Part shown: piece by piece, positions 1-8,235 of the stretch
How positions within the stretch are numbered: the first letter of the stretch is position 1
How the letters are laid out: each line of letters starts with the position of its first letter
From: Streptomyces sp. NRRL F-2580
Lineage (GTDB): Bacteria; Actinomycetota; Actinomycetes; Streptomycetales; Streptomycetaceae
Direction of reading: 5' to 3'
DNA length: 64,000 bases
NCBI RefSeq assembly: GCF_000720115.1
Contig: NZ_JOIR01000042.1
Span: 1-64,000 of the forward strand
Notes under the pieces: model-generated
Told to the model about the DNA's origin: nothing
The model's input: the letters and a program-made list of their open reading frames with translations, nothing else
Databases searched by the model: none
Made by a program: the position numbers and the translations under genes

Positions 1-105
1 GGTGTTCACCCCGAGATCACCAGCGACCGACCTGATCGTTGCTCCTGGCCTCGACCGGTACAACGCGACCGCGTCCGCCTTGAACTCGGCGGGGTAATGC
101 TTCAT
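1..105 (-). CDS. IS3-family transposase OrfA, N-terminal part (partial)
   Basis: Reading from ATG at 105 toward position 1 gives MKHYPAEFKADAVALYRSRP and then a helix-turn-helix ending in AGDLGVNT. This is the typical N-terminus of OrfA, the DNA-binding subunit of IS3-family transposases. Only 35 codons lie inside the window. An in-frame GTG two codons upstream is an alternative start. Recognition rests on the short N-terminal motif only; whether the full OrfAB is intact is unknown. Confidence 0.7.
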   Translation of the reverse strand, partial: MKHYPAEFKADAVALYRSRPGATIRSVAGDLGVNT

Positions 106-174
106 CCCCACAGGGACTCCGTTCTCCTGGACCATCAAGATCCAAGTGTCTCCGGTGTCCAAAATCCGGGGTCA
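1..174 (-). mobile_element. IS3-family insertion sequence, one end (runs off the window)
   Basis: On the minus strand, a terminal sequence starting TGACCCCGGATTTTGG at 174 is followed by an OrfA start. Directly outside this end, the homology of the neighbouring GVYG-repeat gene breaks off after its GDLLTT motif. This suggests the element inserted in, or deleted, that gene's 3' end. Only one end is inside the window, so the other inverted repeat and any target duplication cannot be seen. Confidence 0.6.
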
Positions 175-1012
175 AGGCCCGGTCGTCAGCAGGTCGCCGA
201 CGTGAATGGGCTTCGACGACGCGTCGGCGCGGCACCAGACTTTTCCGATGACGGCAACTGCTCGACGGAAAGCGCCCTCTCCCTCTCGGCCCGACCCGGG
301 CTTCCGGCGGTCCAGGACGAGTGCCGGCACTCGGTCACCCCACCTGACACCACGCCTGCCACACACGTGTCATACGCCTGCTTGCAGGGTGTCAGCGCGC
401 CCTAATCATCGAGGATGGCGACTGTGCCCGGACCGATCTCATCAGTATCGTCCTCTCGTACAGCCACGTCGAACTGCTCGGCCACATCCCCCCTGTCAGC
501 ACGAGGTCACCAGTGACCTCGACACTTCCCTCAAAGAGCCCGGCGAGGCGGCCTCCCCGGGCGTGCACGCCGACACCTTGGGCGCTGAAGCCGATCGTCC
601 CGGTACCGGCGCCCTTGTGCTCGCCCCAGACGCCGCTGCCGCCGGTGGTGCTCTCTGACTCCCCGTGGACCCCTACCCAGTTCTTGGACTTGCCTGCCAC
701 GCCGGCACCGTTTGCAGCGTCGCCGAGTACGCCTTGGCCCTCTGTATCGCTGTGCTTGCCGAACACAGCGGGGTTGAAGCGGCCCGAGGTCTCGCCGACC
801 ACACCGGCGCTGCCGGCGGAGTTGGCTCCGTAGACTCCGGCCCCTCCGATCGTGCTGTTACTCAGGCTCTCGACGCCATGCCAGCGGGCACCCTTGCCCT
901 GGACGCCTACGGCGTCCCCCCGCCCCCCGACGCCGACCGTTCGCTCGCCCGGGGTGGCGGTCCCGGTGACCGCCACGCTGTCATCGCCCGTCACTGTTTC
1001 GTTGATGGCCAT
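175..1012 (-). pseudogene. GVYG-repeat surface-type protein, frameshifted and truncated
   Basis: The intact N-terminal part (1012 down to about 485) has degenerate repeats of the type GVYGxS/GVxGxS, a low-complexity beta-helix-like pattern, and then VTGDLVLTGG. After that glycine run the homologous sequence continues in another frame (DVAEQFDVAVREDD), hits an in-frame TAG, and shifts frame again to VPALVLDRRKPG and later GKVWCRADAS and VGDLLTT. These are the usual C-terminal motifs of this protein type. So there are at least two frameshifts and one nonsense codon, and the last residues are cut off at the IS3 end. The start at 1012 has a good ribosome site (AGGGAG). Function of the family is not known. 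Confidence 0.7.
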
Positions 1013-1705
1013 TCCGGTTCTCCCTCTCCGCGGGCCCGGTCAAGCGTGATCGGACCCGACTTCAAATGGGTCCTTGCATGGCACAGGGATGTGGGTGGAT
1101 GTGCAGGGAACGCGTTGCACTTCTTCCTTCAACTCTCATTCGCCAGCCGGGCAGGCGGCAGGCGCAAACCGGCGGCGAAGGCACCACGCGGCGGTCAGGT
1201 ATGCGGACGCCCCCCTTCACCCGTGCCCGTGCCTGAGCTTGACTCTGCCGGGGATCTTGTAGCTGTCGAGGTCAGCCGCTGACGCCTGGGCCGGTGAACA
1301 AACTGACGGTGGGCGGTTGGTGGTGGTCAAGATCCGTGAGCGCTGACGCCGCTCACAAGGCCGCATGCGTCCTGGCCGGCTCGCGGCGAGATGTTGTTCA
1401 GCGCGGGCTCGGGGCGGTGGCGAGGCGGTAGACACCTCACGAAGCCAAACCGTCAAGCCGCTCAGTAGCGAGCTGCTGGGCCTGTCCGCCAGGCCCGCTC
1501 ACATGGCCGTCCGATCGACACCCGGTTCGGGGAAGGGGAGGATGGATGGAGCGGCGCCTTTCCGATCAGTCCGGCGCCACAGCGGCGCCACAGCCCTATA
1601 TCCGTTGTCGCGCTGTGGCTGGAGGGACCACTCCCGGAGCGCTGGCGCGGCGACTTGCCCCCTGTTTCCGCGGCCCTCCATTCATCGCGAGGGAGGACAC
1701 CCATC
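1013..1705. other. Intergenic stretch without a supported gene
   Basis: About 690 bases between the decayed GVYG-repeat gene and the secreted repeat protein. It contains the first copy of a 25-bp repeat (1233-1257), and no reading frame here looks like a real protein. A GGCGCCACA unit is repeated around 1570-1590. Promoters for the flanking genes may lie here but none is clear. Confidence 0.5.
1233..1257 (+). repeat. 25-bp direct repeat, copy 1
   Basis: The 25 bases starting CTGAGCTTGACTCTG recur at 2266-2290 in the same orientation with one mismatch. The two copies bracket the gene for the secreted repeat protein. They may be terminal fragments of an IS or a MITE; the parent element is not in the window. 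Confidence 0.6.
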
Positions 1706-2263
1706 ATGACCCGGCGCATCCGACGCAATGCCGTCATCTCGCTCGTCGCCTCATCGTTCCTTCTGGGGGCCACGGTCGTCCTAACGCCTGCCGCCACCGC
1801 GACACCCGCTCTGGGGGCGTCCACAGTCAAGACCGAGAGCAACGGGACGCGGGCACTGTCCCTCAACGACGGTGAATTCCCTTACGGCAGGATCAGGCCG
1901 CGGACGGGCGACGGCCCGCTCGAGGCCACCATGGAGGGGCAGAGCATCGTCACGCGCATACCGCTCGAAGGCGGCGGTCGGCTCGTAGTCGAACTGACCC
2001 CGGACGAGGCCGATGCCCTCGCTGACGCACTCAAGACCGTCGCCAACGAAGGTGAATCCACTCAGCCGCTGAACGTCAGGGCCATCATGCTGCCGCGGAC
2101 GGGCGACGGCCCGCTCGAGGTCAACGAGGAGGGGCAGGGCATCGTCACGCGGATACCGCTCGAAGGCGGCGGTCGGCTCGTAATGGAACTGACCCCGGAC
2201 GGGGCCGGTGCCCTCGCCGACGCACTCAAGAACGTTTCGTCGGCTGATGTCGTTGGTCAGTGA
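1706..2263 (+). CDS. Secreted protein with two tandem repeats
   Basis: 185 residues from ATG 1706, chosen because GAGGGAGGAC lies just upstream and because the protein then begins with a signal peptide: MTRRIRR, a hydrophobic stretch, and an Ala-rich cleavage region near residue 35. The mature part has two near-identical repeats of about 50 residues, each starting RTGDGPLE, continuing through IVTRIPLEGGGRLV, and ending ADALK. The repeats are also nearly identical at DNA level (about 1903-2035 and 2098-2230), which points to a recent duplication. I recognise no family; export is inferred from the signal peptide. A 25-bp repeat copy begins 2 bases after the stop codon. Confidence 0.65.
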   Translation: MTRRIRRNAVISLVASSFLLGATVVLTPAATATPALGASTVKTESNGTRALSLNDGEFPYGRIRPRTGDGPLEATMEGQSIVTRIPLEGGGRLVVELTPDEADALADALKTVANEGESTQPLNVRAIMLPRTGDGPLEVNEEGQGIVTRIPLEGGGRLVMELTPDGAGALADALKNVSSADVVGQ

Positions 2264-2265
2264 GA

Positions 2266-2290
2266 CTGAGCTTGACTCTGTCGGGGATCT
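2266..2290 (+). repeat. 25-bp direct repeat, copy 2
   Basis: Second copy of the element at 1233-1257 (one C/T difference), immediately downstream of the stop codon of the secreted repeat protein. Same orientation as copy 1. Confidence 0.6.
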
Positions 2291-2805
2291 CCGGGCTGGT
2301 GGTGTCAACCGCTGGAACTTCTCCAGGACTTCGGCCGGTGGATGCCGTGCTGGTCCAGGAAACTCTGGAAGGCAGTCGGGCGTCGGGGCGGAGGTGTTCC
2401 TCCGGTTGGTGGCAGGCCGGTCCCCACAGAGCTACGCGCCCACCACCTCACCCGTCACCGCGCCGCCCGCCTCACCGACGCACCATCACAAACCCCCGCC
2501 ACCTGATCGACACCCTCGGACGGATCACCCCCAACCAGCCCGTCTACGACCGGCGCGAGTACCCAAACCGAGTGGTCTGCGGCGCCGTGGCCGCCAGCAC
2601 CCGCACGACCGGCACCCTCGCACTCTCCCTGCCCCTGGCCAGCGCCCACCGCCTCAAAGCAGCCACCCAACAACTCGCCCACAAGCCGTCCCCATCCTCC
2701 TCGCCCTGCTCATCTCCAAAACCCTCCCGGCCGGCCCAGACAACCCTCACCCCCAGCCGAACCGACCAGCAGCGCCATCACCCCCGCAGGGCTCCAACGC
2801 CTGTG
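2291..2805. other. Degenerate stretch, no supported gene
   Basis: Plus-strand frames show short protein-like runs, for example ITPNQPVYDRREYPN near 2525-2570. No frame has a convincing start, ribosome site and length together. This is probably a decayed gene in a region full of relics. Nothing else is seen. Confidence 0.35.
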
Positions 2806-2912
2806 CGCTGAGCCGTTGCGGGCGTCGAAGAGGCGCTGGGCGTAGGTGGCGGGGAGGTGGACGGTGAGGCGGCGGACGCGGCCGTCGTAGGAGGTGCCGA
2901 CGGCCGCGAAGG
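2806..2912 (-). pseudogene. Terminal-protein (Tpg) relic
   Basis: The minus strand encodes AAVGTSYDGRVRRL followed by TVHLPATYAQRLFDAR. This matches the conserved C-terminal pattern of streptomycete telomere terminal proteins: a GTTDDxRxR-like run, then LPxxYAxRLFDA. A stop codon lies just upstream in frame and the similarity ends soon after, so only about 30 codons remain. A full-length Tpg-like gene lies at 46827-47384 in the same window. The assignment is by motif pattern only. Confidence 0.5.
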
Positions 2913-2946
2913 CTCACGCGCATGAAGGCAGGGCCGGATCTCGGCC

Positions 2947-3069
2947 CACTCCACGCGGCTGCGCGGGAAGGTCCGTGAACGCGAAGGCCGTGAGGCCGAG
3001 CCCACTGCGGGGATCATCGACGCGCAGGCGGTGCGGGCCGCCGCGACGGTGCCGGCCGCCTCGCGCGGC
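2947..3069 (+). pseudogene. IS5-type (DDE) transposase relic
   Basis: Plus-strand frame from 2947 reads LRGKVREREGREAEPTAGII then DAQAVRAAATVPAASRG. This is the conserved region around the first catalytic Asp of IS5-like transposases common in Streptomyces (PTAGIIDAQSVR motif). Similarity stops at about 3070. No inverted repeats could be assigned. It is a dead fragment wedged between a Tpg relic and a truncated small membrane gene. Confidence 0.65.
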
Positions 3070-3158
3070 ATCCCTTCCCTGCCCATGACAAGCAAGCCGG
3101 AGCCAGGCGGCGCGCTGAGCCCGATCGCCACGCTGACCAGGATCACGAAGAGCGTCAT
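3070..3158 (-). pseudogene. 5' remnant of a small membrane protein gene
   Basis: ATG at 3158 is preceded by a strong ribosome site, AAGGAGGTG. The first residues, MTLFVILVSVAIGLSA, form a membrane segment, followed by GSGLLVMGRE. After about 3070 the sequence runs into the antisense of the transposase relic, so the gene appears truncated there, although the frame stays open to 2778. The start lies 28 bases downstream of the PRC-barrel pseudogene's stop, so the two were probably co-transcribed. Function unknown. Confidence 0.35.
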
Positions 3159-3186
3159 GACGTAAGGCACCTCCTTGAGGGGCCGG

Positions 3187-3547
3187 TCAGCGGCGGGCCA
3201 GCTGGCGCTCACCGTTCGCGCCGGGCTGGTAGAGCAGGCGGTAGTACGCGAAGACCGCAGCCTCGTCCTCGGCGGGCAGGACGTCGTCCGTGCCGATCGG
3301 CGGGAAGTTCTTCACCAGCGGCCGGTCATAGTCGACCTTGACGTAGCCGGGCCCGACAATCGCGCCGTTCAGCGGGACGAAGACCAGGTGGCGGCGGGTG
3401 GGCAGCCCGACCTGGACGGTGGCCATGGCGGCTCTTCGGTGCTGGTGTCGACGTAGACGGTTTCCCGCCGCCGATCGTGTGGCCGCCTGCATCGCCGACG
3501 TCGTGGGTGCGCCACTCACGGATGTCCGCGCTCTGGATCAACCTCAC
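3187..3547 (-). pseudogene. PRC-barrel domain protein, frameshifted
   Basis: Three consecutive frames together give a normal-length PRC-barrel protein of the streptomycete type. Frame one, from 3547, reads RLIQSADIREWRTHDV. Frame two gives VYVDTSTEEP. Frame three gives ATVQVGLPTRRHLVFVPLNG through the C-terminus GANGERQLARR. Two frameshifts lie between about 3465 and 3430. PRC-barrel proteins of this kind are small soluble proteins of uncertain role. The 5' end overlaps the start region of the plus-strand gene at 3522. Confidence 0.65.
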
Positions 3548-4259
3548 GCCCGACTCCCACAGGGTGACCGCCGACGGACGAGTAGAACTGCGACGGCTCT
3601 CCCGACTGCGCAGCGCACCCGCCGCCCGGCACCGCTACGCCACCGACACCTTCCTGCTCTGGCTCTACGCCACCGGACACGACCAGCGCCCTACGGACCC
3701 GACCGCCTTCCTGGACGCCGCCGAGTCGCACTTTGCAGGCGATGCCCTATCGGAAACTGAACTCGACTACGCCCTGGCGCGCCTGACGAACTCCGGACTC
3801 GTCGAAGACGCCGGCACCGAACCCAGAACCGTCGCCATCACCCTCGACGGCATCGACTGCGTACTTTCTGGAGCGACTGTGAGCGACTACCTCAACCGAA
3901 CCCGCCCTGGCGACTACTACAGCATCACCGGTACCAACGTCGTCGCCGGATCCCAGGGCAAGGTCGAGCAGCACAACCACAACAACGCCTTCGACCCCGG
4001 AGTCATGCGCGAGTTCGCAGCCCTGGTCCAGCAGCTCGCCCCGACCTACGGCCTCGATCCTGTGCAGCAGGCTGAGCTCATCCGCGACGCCGAAGTCCTC
4101 GATGAGGAAGCCAGCAGCGAGACCGCCCAGCCCGGACGTGTCCGCGCGGCGTACGACACCGTTATGGGCCGACTGACCCAGATCGGCGCCGCATCGGCCG
4201 CCCTGACCACGACCCTCCAGCAAGGCCAGCAGGCATATAACGCAGTCTTCGGCGGGTAG
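3522..4259 (+). CDS. Unknown protein with winged-helix-like middle and Gln/Asn/His motif
   Basis: About 245 residues from ATG 3522; GTG 3564 is an alternative start, and neither has a clear ribosome site. Residues 60-125 look like a winged-helix fold (ETELDYALARLTNSGL, then VAITLDGIDCV). A short motif, TGTNVVAGSQGKVEQHNHN, follows at about 150, then an alpha-helical C-terminus ending GQQAYNAVFGG. The motif resembles short glycine/glutamine-rich stretches sometimes found at bacterial signalling-protein junctions, but I cannot assign it. The start overlaps the PRC-barrel pseudogene, so the natural N-terminus may have been lost. Confidence 0.6.
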   Translation: MSALWINLTPDSHRVTADGRVELRRLSRLRSAPAARHRYATDTFLLWLYATGHDQRPTDPTAFLDAAESHFAGDALSETELDYALARLTNSGLVEDAGTEPRTVAITLDGIDCVLSGATVSDYLNRTRPGDYYSITGTNVVAGSQGKVEQHNHNNAFDPGVMREFAALVQQLAPTYGLDPVQQAELIRDAEVLDEEASSETAQPGRVRAAYDTVMGRLTQIGAASAALTTTLQQGQQAYNAVFGG

Positions 4260-4532
4260 ACCCCGCGCGTGTCGGCGCCGGGCACCGCCAGGGCGGCCCA
4301 CGCAACGCGTGTACGGGCTTTCGGGGCGCGCAGCAACTCCCCGTCTACCATACGCGAAGCGGTAGCCGCCCTTGGCCGGACGGCAGACGCGCGCCCGCGG
4401 CCCGAACCGCGCCGGTCCTTCAGCCGCTCGGGTAGCTCGAGCCGCACGGGGGCCTCGCGGGCGAGGACGCTCAGCGGGTCGGCGTCCTTGCCGTGCCGGC
4501 AGCCGGGCCGCGCCGAACCGCGTTGTCGATGA

Positions 4533-4859
4533 TCAGGCAGCCGTGGGTACGGGTGCCAGACGTCGCATGAAAACCGCCTGGACGCCACCGTCGAGGAGGT
4601 CGTCCGAGCGGGCGAGGAACTCCTGGAGGTGCGGCTTGTCCAGGTTGGCTGCGTGGTCCTGCCGGCTGCGCCACATCTCATGGAAGTGGAACGAGGCCGG
4701 GTCGTTCACGTCGACGTGCAGGTCGTAGCTGATGCAGCCGGGTTGGCTCAACGTGTACGGCACGAGCGCAGTCAATGCTTCCCGAAGTTCCTCTTCCCGT
4801 CCGGCTCTCGCCCGCAGCCGGGCGACGACGGTGAGGCTCTCGTGATTCACGGATGACAT
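4533..4859 (-). CDS. ABM-domain (antibiotic biosynthesis monooxygenase-like) protein
   Basis: 108 residues. One ABM/YgiN-like ferredoxin fold covers most of the chain: LTVVARLRARAGREEELREA, QPGCISYDLHVDVNDP, FHFHEMWRSRQDHAANLDKP, and FLARSDDLL. These small cofactor-independent enzymes act as quinol or polyketide monooxygenases, or as stress proteins; the exact substrate cannot be read from sequence. ATG 4859 has AGGAG upstream. It is divergent from the MocR regulator, with only 93 bases between the starts, so that regulator is the likely controller of this gene. Confidence 0.85.
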   Translation of the reverse strand: MSSVNHESLTVVARLRARAGREEELREALTALVPYTLSQPGCISYDLHVDVNDPASFHFHEMWRSRQDHAANLDKPHLQEFLARSDDLLDGGVQAVFMRRLAPVPTAA

Positions 4860-4952
4860 CAGTTGGTGCTCCTGGTTCCTGGCCTGGCATGAACGCCGGG
4901 CTTGCGAACACTGACGCTAGAAAGAACCGGTCCGGGTGTACAGTCCACTCGC

Positions 4953-6365
4953 ATGCCTGCTGACCGGACCAATCGCGCCACCGGCCTGCTCGTCGAGCTC
5001 CCCGACGACGGTCGCCCGATGCACGAGCGCCTCACCGGCGCGATCAGGATCGCCATCGGGCAGGGCCGGCTCGGGCCCGGGCATCTGCTTCCGTCCAGTC
5101 GTACGCTCGCCGCGGAGCTCGGTTGTTCCCGGTGGGTCGTCAACGAGGCGTACGTCCAACTCACGGCCGAGGGACACCTGCAGACCCGGCGGGGTTCGGG
5201 CACCCGGGTCGCCGCCGCCCGGAGCGAGCCGGCACCGAAGCGGAGCGCGGCTCCGGAAGCGCCGCCGTGTGTGGCAGATCTTCGGCCCGGCGCCCCGGAC
5301 ATCAACGGATTCCCCGCCGCTGCCTGGATGCGGTCCCTTCAGCACGTGCTCACCGTCGCCGACTGGTCGCCGCCGGTCTTCCCGCCCGCAGAGGGAGTAC
5401 CCCTCCTCCGCGAGGTGGTCGCCGCCTACCTGAGGCGGGCTCGGGGCATCCTGGTGGAGAGCGAGGAGGTATTGATCACCTGCGGCACCTCGCACGGCAT
5501 GGCCGCCGTCGCGCGCGTGCTGAGCACCAGGGCGGATTCCGGGGTGGCGGTTGAGGATCCCGGCTGGTTCCGCCTGCGGGAGGTGGCCGCCGCCACGGGC
5601 TTGCGCATCGAGCCGGTCACCGTGGACTCGTCGGGTGTCGACGTCGAGGCGGTGCGCCGGGCGGATGTCGGCGCGCTGGTCTGCGCACCGGCCCACCAGT
5701 TCCCTACCGGCGCGGTGCTCTCGCCGGACCGTCGTCGGGCCCTGCTGGCCTGGGCTGCGCAGAGTTCTGGTCTGATCGTGGAGGACGACTACGACGCCGA
5801 GTTCCGTTACGACGGCAGGCCGGTCGGCGCGTTGGCCGGTCTCGGGCGCGAACATGTCGCCTATCTGGGTTCGGTCAGCAAGACGTTGCACCCCGGCCTG
5901 CGGCTCGGCTGGCTCGTGCCGCCCGCCGGCCTGCGCAGGCCGCTGCTCTCGGCCCTGGAGGCGACCGGCGCCGGCCCCAGCACGCTCGAACAACTCACCT
6001 TCGCGCATTTCGTCGAGACCGGCGGCTACGACAGGCATCTACGGCGGGCCCGTAAAGCGTACCGCGCCCGCCGGGACGCTCTGGTCGCCGCCCTGACCAG
6101 GCACGTCGCGATAGGTGCCAACGGCATCGCCGCCGGTCTGCATCTGACGGTGCCGTTGCCGCAGGGCACCGACGAGCATGCCGTCGTCGCACGGCTGAGC
6201 GAGCTGGGCGTCGCGGTGGTGCCGCTCGCCCGGTACACGATCAGCCGTCAGGCGCCTGCCCTCGTCGTCGGGTACGGCCGGCTCGCCCCGTCCCGGGCGG
6301 TGTGGGCGGCCGACCGGATCGCCGAGGCCGTTCGTGAGTGCTGGCAGCCGAGGCCGAGCGCGTGA
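4953..6365 (+). CDS. MocR-type (GntR/aminotransferase) transcription regulator
   Basis: 470 residues from ATG 4953; an in-frame start at 4902 would extend into the short shared promoter region. N-terminal GntR winged helix (LPSSRTLAAELGCSRWVVNE, about residues 45-85), a linker, then a full fold-type I aminotransferase domain. PLP-site residues are visible: the Asp/Tyr of the VEDDYDAEFRYDG run and the Schiff-base lysine K310 in GSVSKTLHPG. MocR proteins bind DNA and sense PLP or amino-acid-like ligands. Length is normal for the family. The divergent ABM gene is the obvious target (inference). Confidence 0.93.
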   Translation: MPADRTNRATGLLVELPDDGRPMHERLTGAIRIAIGQGRLGPGHLLPSSRTLAAELGCSRWVVNEAYVQLTAEGHLQTRRGSGTRVAAARSEPAPKRSAAPEAPPCVADLRPGAPDINGFPAAAWMRSLQHVLTVADWSPPVFPPAEGVPLLREVVAAYLRRARGILVESEEVLITCGTSHGMAAVARVLSTRADSGVAVEDPGWFRLREVAAATGLRIEPVTVDSSGVDVEAVRRADVGALVCAPAHQFPTGAVLSPDRRRALLAWAAQSSGLIVEDDYDAEFRYDGRPVGALAGLGREHVAYLGSVSKTLHPGLRLGWLVPPAGLRRPLLSALEATGAGPSTLEQLTFAHFVETGGYDRHLRRARKAYRARRDALVAALTRHVAIGANGIAAGLHLTVPLPQGTDEHAVVARLSELGVAVVPLARYTISRQAPALVVGYGRLAPSRAVWAADRIAEAVRECWQPRPSA

Positions 6366-6643
6366 GTGCGCAGTTCGGCGATGCTGATCGGCACCGTCTC
6401 GCGGTCGCCGGCGACGTCCGCCACGCGGCCGAACCAAGGTCAGGTTAACCAGCGCGTGCTGTGCTTTCTCGGGCCACCTCGGTCGATGCCGCTCCGCGTC
6501 CAGTTCGCCACCCTGCGGGCGATCTCGTCCTCCAGGCGCGCCAGTCCGACCTGCGAGGCATACCCGCCGCCGCCCGATTTCCGCCTGGTCCGAGGGGACG
6601 GAAGAATCTGGCGAGTACATGACGCACGCTGGAAGGACGTCAA

Positions 6644-7843
6644 TTGACATCGGACATAAGCACATTTGCCAACCCTTCCACCGGGCGCCCGCCCTCCTCT
6701 GTGCCCATCGACTGGGCGGCCGTCGAGGACTGGCTCGGACTGCGGCTGCCAGCTGACTACAAGCGGCTTGCCGACCGGTACGGGCCGCTGGACTTCGGTG
6801 AGTACGTGTGGATCCACGTGCCGTGCGTCCAGCGGGACAGCTTCGACTATGGCGAGTGGCTGTGCGCGACGCACCGGGAGGCGCGGATCGAGGCGCGGGG
6901 GCTGCCCGAGGCCGAGCGGCCTGTGCTCCACCCCGAGCCGGGGGGCCTGTTGGCCTGGGGCTGCACGCGGGGCAGCGACGTATTGTTCTGGGACACCTCG
7001 GCCTCCGTCGACCCCGACAAGTGGACCGTGGTGGTGCGGCACTCGGGGGCGGTGCCGGGCAGTGGCCTGCTGCGGTGGCACCGGTACGACCTGACGCTCA
7101 CTGACTATCTGCGGCACACCGTCCGTGACACCTGGGAGCTCCCTTCTCCTCCCGGCCCGCTGCTGGGCCCGCTGCCGGGTACCGTCGCGCGGACCGCCTT
7201 CCTTCCCGACGCCGAGGCGTGGATCCCGCCCGCGCCGGTCCCGCCCCGACTCACCGGGGCCGAGCGCCGAATCGCGCTGGAGACCGGCACCGGGCTGGAC
7301 GCGCTGCAGCTGCTGTCGCCGCCACCCGAGCGCCCGTACCTCGGCAACGGCTCCTGGGAAGGGCTGTTCGCCGAGCTGGGGACACGGCTGCCCGGGGAGT
7401 ACGTGCGGCTGATGGACGGGTACGGCGCCGGCGCCTGGAGCGGGTGGCTGCGGTTCCACACCCCGCTCCGGACCGGCGAGCGGCGCTTCCTTACGCACCT
7501 CGAGGACACCGCGGACGCCTACCGGCAGCTCAAGGACGGCCACCCGGGCTGGTACCCGCTGGCTGTTTGGCCCGAGCCCGGCGGCTTCCTCCCCTTCGCC
7601 AACTCCATCGACGGCGACTACCTCGGCTGGCTCACCGAGGGCGGGGATCCCGACACATGGCCGCTGATCGTCTGGCCGCGCCACGCCGACCAGGGACCGC
7701 CACTCGAACGCGGCCTGATCGACACCCTCCTCGGCTGGCAACGCGGCACGCTGATCACGCATGGGTTCGCCGCCCTGGACGAGGACGACGACCCTGTTGA
7801 GTTCGCGGACTTCGAGCCCTGGGACGACAGCGCCTACTGGTGA
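6644..7843 (+). CDS. Double SMI1/KNR4 (SUKH) domain protein, likely immunity protein
   Basis: 399 residues from TTG 6644, supported by GGAAGGA six bases upstream. Two SUKH-type modules are visible. One covers about residues 22-150 (VEDWLGLRLPADYKRLADRY, then GGLLAWGCTRGSDVLFW). The second covers about 235-370 (LFAELGTRLPGEYVRLMDGY, then GGFLPFANSIDGDYLGWLT). SUKH proteins are known immunity proteins that neutralise polymorphic toxins. The gene sits upstream of an Rhs toxin locus and on the same strand, which fits. Which toxin it answers to is unknown, because the Rhs gene has its own overlapping partner. Confidence 0.85.
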   Translation: MTSDISTFANPSTGRPPSSVPIDWAAVEDWLGLRLPADYKRLADRYGPLDFGEYVWIHVPCVQRDSFDYGEWLCATHREARIEARGLPEAERPVLHPEPGGLLAWGCTRGSDVLFWDTSASVDPDKWTVVVRHSGAVPGSGLLRWHRYDLTLTDYLRHTVRDTWELPSPPGPLLGPLPGTVARTAFLPDAEAWIPPAPVPPRLTGAERRIALETGTGLDALQLLSPPPERPYLGNGSWEGLFAELGTRLPGEYVRLMDGYGAGAWSGWLRFHTPLRTGERRFLTHLEDTADAYRQLKDGHPGWYPLAVWPEPGGFLPFANSIDGDYLGWLTEGGDPDTWPLIVWPRHADQGPPLERGLIDTLLGWQRGTLITHGFAALDEDDDPVEFADFEPWDDSAYW

Positions 7844-7956
7844 GCTCTCGGCTGACGATCGCCCGGTTGCCCGTCCGGCCGGGCACTCTGCGACCGTTCC
7901 GTCGAAGGTCGCCGGGTTGCACGACCCGGACGGCGCCGTCGCTCATCTGTGGCAGC

Positions 7957-8235
7957 ATGCCCGGATCGCCGAGCGGGGGCCGTCTGAGGCAGCTGCGCCG
8001 CCCTGGTGCGCCCGAGCTCTTCACCACGCTCGGTGCCCTGAGCGTGGCGCTGGAGTACTTCTATGAGCGGGCCGGAGTTCTGCCGCTGCGACGACTCCAG
8101 AAGCAGATGGGCGCCGCCCATCTGCTGCCGGTCAGCGAGGCCGCGAGGATCGTCACCCGGGAGGCGCTGCCGGCCAGCCGTCAGCAGTGCGTCGCCTTCC
8201 TGACGGCCTGCGGGCTCACTGACCGCTTGGCGGGC
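7957..8235 (+). pseudogene. Helix-turn-helix regulator fragment fused to the Rhs remnant
   Basis: From about 7957 the frame reads LGALSVALEYFYERAGVLPL, VSEAARIVTREALPASRQQC and AFLTACGLTD. That resembles the N-terminal HTH region of streptomycete XRE-like regulators, in which ALP...AFLxACG is a recurrent motif. At about 8232 the sequence switches without a stop into Rhs-like sequence (FSVDERC). The rest of the regulator is absent. I read this as a recombination scar that replaced the 5' part of the Rhs gene. Confidence 0.4.

Noticed and set aside
6366..6643. Possible minus-strand relic with LARLEDEIARRVANWTRSG
   Set aside because: Short protein-like run without start, neighbours or recognisable family; not enough to call.
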